From JAGHBT01 sp035311885 (GTDB lineage: Bacteria; Krumholzibacteriota; Krumholzibacteriia; Krumholzibacteriales; WJIX01): a stretch of 64,000 bases of DNA. Under the pieces are notes generated by a model, which saw only the letters and a list, made by a program, of their open reading frames with translations, had not been told where the DNA came from and did no database searches. The position numbers and the translations under genes were made by a program. Positions 61,534-64,000 of the stretch are shown one piece after another. The first letter of the stretch is position 1, and every line of letters begins with the position of its first letter. The stretch lies in the NCBI GenBank assembly GCA_964554125.1, contig CAZKNG010000002.1:16720-80719 (forward strand). The letters are read 5' to 3'.

Positions 61534-61818
61534 CTAGATATCTATTTCATCCAGTTTCTCCAGCATTGCCTCAATTCTGGTTCCTATCTCCTCTCTAACT
61601 CTTTCGAAATCATTTCGATTTTGATTATCATTTTGTAAGGTGTCGACCTTTTGGCCTAATTCCTCATTTTTATTATATAACACTTTTATTTCATCTTTCA
61701 ACTCTTTATTTTCATCTTCATATTTCTTTTTCTCTTCTCTTAACCTGGCAACCATCTCAGCAGCTTTTGCTATCTTTGATTCCAGAAGCTTGAAACTATC
61801 CAGACTGTTGTTTTCCAT
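61534..61818 (-). CDS. small coiled-coil protein, ZapB-like
   Basis: 94 residues, almost entirely heptad-patterned helix (about 8-75) rich in Lys and Glu, ending in EAMLEKLDEIDI. No membrane segment. Size and position directly before zapA suggest a ZapB-type or similar division-linked coiled coil, but coiled coils match many families. A GGAGTAAG ribosome site is present. It starts 12 bases after pheT stops. Confidence 0.65.
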   Translation of the reverse strand: MENNSLDSFKLLESKIAKAAEMVARLREEKKKYEDENKELKDEIKVLYNKNEELGQKVDTLQNDNQNRNDFERVREEIGTRIEAMLEKLDEIDI

Positions 61819-61830
61819 TGTATCTTACTC

Positions 61831-64000
61831 CTATTCTTTTCTGAGGAATACTTTCAGTTTCCTTTCGAGGGCTCTTAATATCTTTTCAATTATCTTATCT
61901 ATTTTATTATCTTTAAGAGTTGCTTCATGTGAACGGAAACTTAATGTAAAAGTATAACTTCTCTTATAGTTCTCATTACTGTCGTCTGTATAATAATCAA
62001 AAAGCTGAATGCTTTCTAAATACTTTGAATTCTTATGTATGACATTCTTGATTTCCGAAAAGGTTACTCTTTCCTCAGTTATAACACATAAATCTCTTTT
62101 AATCGCCGGATACGGGCTCGGTTTAGTATACCTTTTCCTTGAATACTTCTTCCCTTTAAGATTATCCATAAATACTACAAAATAGAATATCTGTGAATCA
62201 ATATTGTATTTGGAGGCGACTTGAGATGAAATCATGCCGCACTCGGCAATTGTCTTATTCTTTTTAACCCATTGGAAAATGTGAGGATTTTCCCTCTTTT
62301 CCTTTTTTACCATCTCAGTATCTTCGAACCTATTGAATATCGAGAGAATCGATTCAAGCTCTCCCTTCATATCAAAAAAGTCAAATTCCCTTTCCTTTTC
62401 AATCCACTGTCTGGGTAAGGCGTATCGATTAAAAACCGCCGCAAGATGATTCTCTTCTCCAGGCAGTCCGTCACCGCCGTGAATATGAGAAAAAACCTTC
62501 CCCATTTCGAATATCTTCAGCCCCCTTTGTTCATTTAAAGGATTATTGTCAATTACCTTGAGGAGCCCGGGTATAAGTGAAGTCCTGAGAAGAGATTGCG
62601 AAGATGTAAGAGGATTTGATATCTTAACGGATTTGTCCTCTTTTCCCTTAACCACAGATCCAAATATCTCCAGATCTTCTTCACTTATAAAAGAAGAAGT
62701 GATTACTTCCGCGTATCCTCTGGCTGCGAGATAATTAGTTAGATATTCATTCCTTTTGTCTGTTGGATCGATAGTCGGAAAGGTATTTATTAACCCCGTT
62801 CCCTCACCTTTAATATTATTATACCCATATACTCTTGCTACTTCCTCAATTATATCAACTTCCTCATTGAGGTCGAGCCTGAAAGCGGGGACAGATACAG
62901 TCAATATATCTTCATCTCCAACTGATTTCAATTTCAGCTTTTCAAGGTGTGACGCTATTTCTTCTGAAGACAAATTTGTTCCCATTATTCTGTTAACATT
63001 TCTGCGGCGTACTCTAATATCTTTTTTATAATTCTCGATATCTCCTTCGACCCTGTCGAGGCATAACCTGTTAACATTGCCTGCATGAAGCTCCTCAATC
63101 ATCAGGCATGCGCGTCCGAGAGCATATCTCGTTATAGAAATATCTCCGCCTCTTTCAAATCTATAGGAAGCTTCGGTATCAAGATTCAATTCACGTCTTG
63201 ACTGCCTGATGGTTTTCGGACTGAAAAGGGCACTCTCAAGTAAAATTGATCTGGTTGTTTCTGTAATTTCTGTCTCTAACCCGCCCATCACGCCTGCTAC
63301 TGCTATAGGAGTTACGCTGTCGGTGATAACAAGGTTATGTGGTTTTAATTTTCTTTCCTGTCCATCTATAGTTATTATTCTTTCTCCATTTACGGCTCTT
63401 CTAACAAGTATCTTCTCTTCTGAGAATTTGTCTCTGTCAAAGGCGTGGAGGGGGTGGCCCGTTTCCATCAGTACGTAATTCGTAATATCAACTATGTTAT
63501 TCACCGGTTTGACTCCAATTGAAATCAAATACCGTTTCATCCATTCCGGCGATTCCTCGATTTTGACATCATCGATAAGAGCGGCGGAATATCTTGGGCA
63601 ATCATCAGGGTTCTCAATCTCTATTCTGAAATCTCCTCCTGTCTGTAAATCGATTACCCCGGGTTTATTCAATCTCAAATCATACATAGCCGCCGCTTCC
63701 CTTGCTATCCCGATATAAGATAGCTGATCAGGGCGGTTTGGAGTTACTTCAATGTCAAGAACAACATCGGTACCGGTTAATTCATCAGAGAGATCAGTGC
63801 CGCAGGGATAATCTTTACTCAATTCCATAATGCCGCTTGAATCATTCCCTATCTTCAGTTCACTTTCAGAGCAGATCATTCCTTCGGAAACTTCCCCTCT
63901 TAATTTTGTTTTCTTTATTTTGAAGTTGCCGGGAAGTACAGCTCCACTCACGGCAACAGGCACTCCGAGCCCTTCTCTGACATTCGGGGCGCCGCATACG
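61831..64000 (-). CDS. pheT: phenylalanyl-tRNA synthetase beta subunit, 5'-truncated by window edge
   Basis: The frame is open to the window edge, giving about 723 residues; the N-terminal 70 or so are missing. The tRNA-binding OB domain begins with CGAPNVREGLGVPVAVSGA and includes VSEGMICSESEL. B3/B4 editing and B5 domains follow (EEVARVYGYNNIKGEGTG lies in the catalytic-like core linker), and the FDX-ACB anticodon-binding domain (PSPYPAIKRDLCVI) closes the protein. It charges tRNA-Phe with PheS, presumably encoded just outside. It heads the run towards zapA and recN. Confidence 0.95.
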   Translation of the reverse strand, partial: VCGAPNVREGLGVPVAVSGAVLPGNFKIKKTKLRGEVSEGMICSESELKIGNDSSGIMELSKDYPCGTDLSDELTGTDVVLDIEVTPNRPDQLSYIGIAREAAAMYDLRLNKPGVIDLQTGGDFRIEIENPDDCPRYSAALIDDVKIEESPEWMKRYLISIGVKPVNNIVDITNYVLMETGHPLHAFDRDKFSEEKILVRRAVNGERIITIDGQERKLKPHNLVITDSVTPIAVAGVMGGLETEITETTRSILLESALFSPKTIRQSRRELNLDTEASYRFERGGDISITRYALGRACLMIEELHAGNVNRLCLDRVEGDIENYKKDIRVRRRNVNRIMGTNLSSEEIASHLEKLKLKSVGDEDILTVSVPAFRLDLNEEVDIIEEVARVYGYNNIKGEGTGLINTFPTIDPTDKRNEYLTNYLAARGYAEVITSSFISEEDLEIFGSVVKGKEDKSVKISNPLTSSQSLLRTSLIPGLLKVIDNNPLNEQRGLKIFEMGKVFSHIHGGDGLPGEENHLAAVFNRYALPRQWIEKEREFDFFDMKGELESILSIFNRFEDTEMVKKEKRENPHIFQWVKKNKTIAECGMISSQVASKYNIDSQIFYFVVFMDNLKGKKYSRKRYTKPSPYPAIKRDLCVITEERVTFSEIKNVIHKNSKYLESIQLFDYYTDDSNENYKRSYTFTLSFRSHEATLKDNKIDKIIEKILRALERKLKVFLRKE

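Noticed and set aside
1..64000. CRISPR array, insertion sequence, prophage or replication origin
   Set aside because: No regularly spaced repeats, transposase, integrase or phage genes, and no DnaA-box cluster were noticed. AT-rich dyads near 28.5 kb are isolated.

Overview
The window is a dense, AT-rich bacterial chromosome segment using the standard bacterial code (TAA, TAG and TGA all act as stops). The cell is a diderm. Evidence for this is the LapA/LapB-type proteins of lipopolysaccharide control, an LptE-like lipoprotein, a Wza-like export protein, an outer-membrane beta-barrel and several lipoproteins. Gene content and the Bacteroidetes-style peptide transporter fit an uncultured lineage near the FCB or deltaproteobacterial groups, but I cannot assign a phylum from sequence alone. 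I see no insertion sequence, prophage, CRISPR array or clear pseudogene. miaB (left edge) and pheT (right edge) run off the window.

Layout. 1-18.6 kb (+): miaB, lapA/lapB-like, a SPOR protein, mutS, a GAF sensor protein with a dead GGDEF, a POT peptide transporter, an envelope locus (bactofilin-like/beta-barrel protein, ABC-2 exporter pair, FG-GAP propeller protein), then mutL and miaA. 18.6-28 kb (+): tRNA-Gly, a DUF512 radical-SAM protein, der, plsY, gpsA, a MerR regulator, tRNA-Pro, a GT2 glycosyltransferase, surE, a small export protein, tRNA-Pro, an NlpD-like M23 lipoprotein, an RpoS-like sigma factor, apt and tRNA-Arg. 28-31.9 kb: a possible short transcript encoding a 15-residue peptide, a PDZ-GAF-PP2C phosphatase (-), and a TPR membrane protein (+). 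32-36.6 kb (-): lptE, holA, thioredoxin, leuS. 36.6-49.1 kb (-): a histidine kinase/NtrC pair and an exopolysaccharide assembly locus headed by a diguanylate cyclase. 49.1-64 kb (-): two small membrane proteins, then a long housekeeping run from pheT through zapA, rny, ymdB, folD, xseA/xseB, ispA, dxs, nadK and recN to tRNA-Arg.

How the parts connect. The most coherent unexpected signal is regulatory. Four intergenic sites match the sigma-54 -24/-12 element (TGG-N9-TTGC, that is GG-N10-GC) in the correct orientation, with a fifth, weaker one. They lie ahead of the GAF/dead-GGDEF gene, the operon leading towards the RpoS-like sigma factor, the diguanylate cyclase that heads the exopolysaccharide locus, the initiating sugar transferase, and (weaker) the 15-residue ORF. 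A sigma-54 activator and its kinase sit directly beside the sugar transferase. This suggests sigma-54 and cyclic-di-GMP control of exopolysaccharide, and possibly a sigma-54 to RpoS-like cascade. Two structured-RNA candidates are also present: one in the zapA-rny gap, where 6S RNA would be plausible, and one upstream of the sugar transferase.

Limits: all calls come from reading sequence and translations by eye. Promoters, RNA folds and regulatory links are inference.
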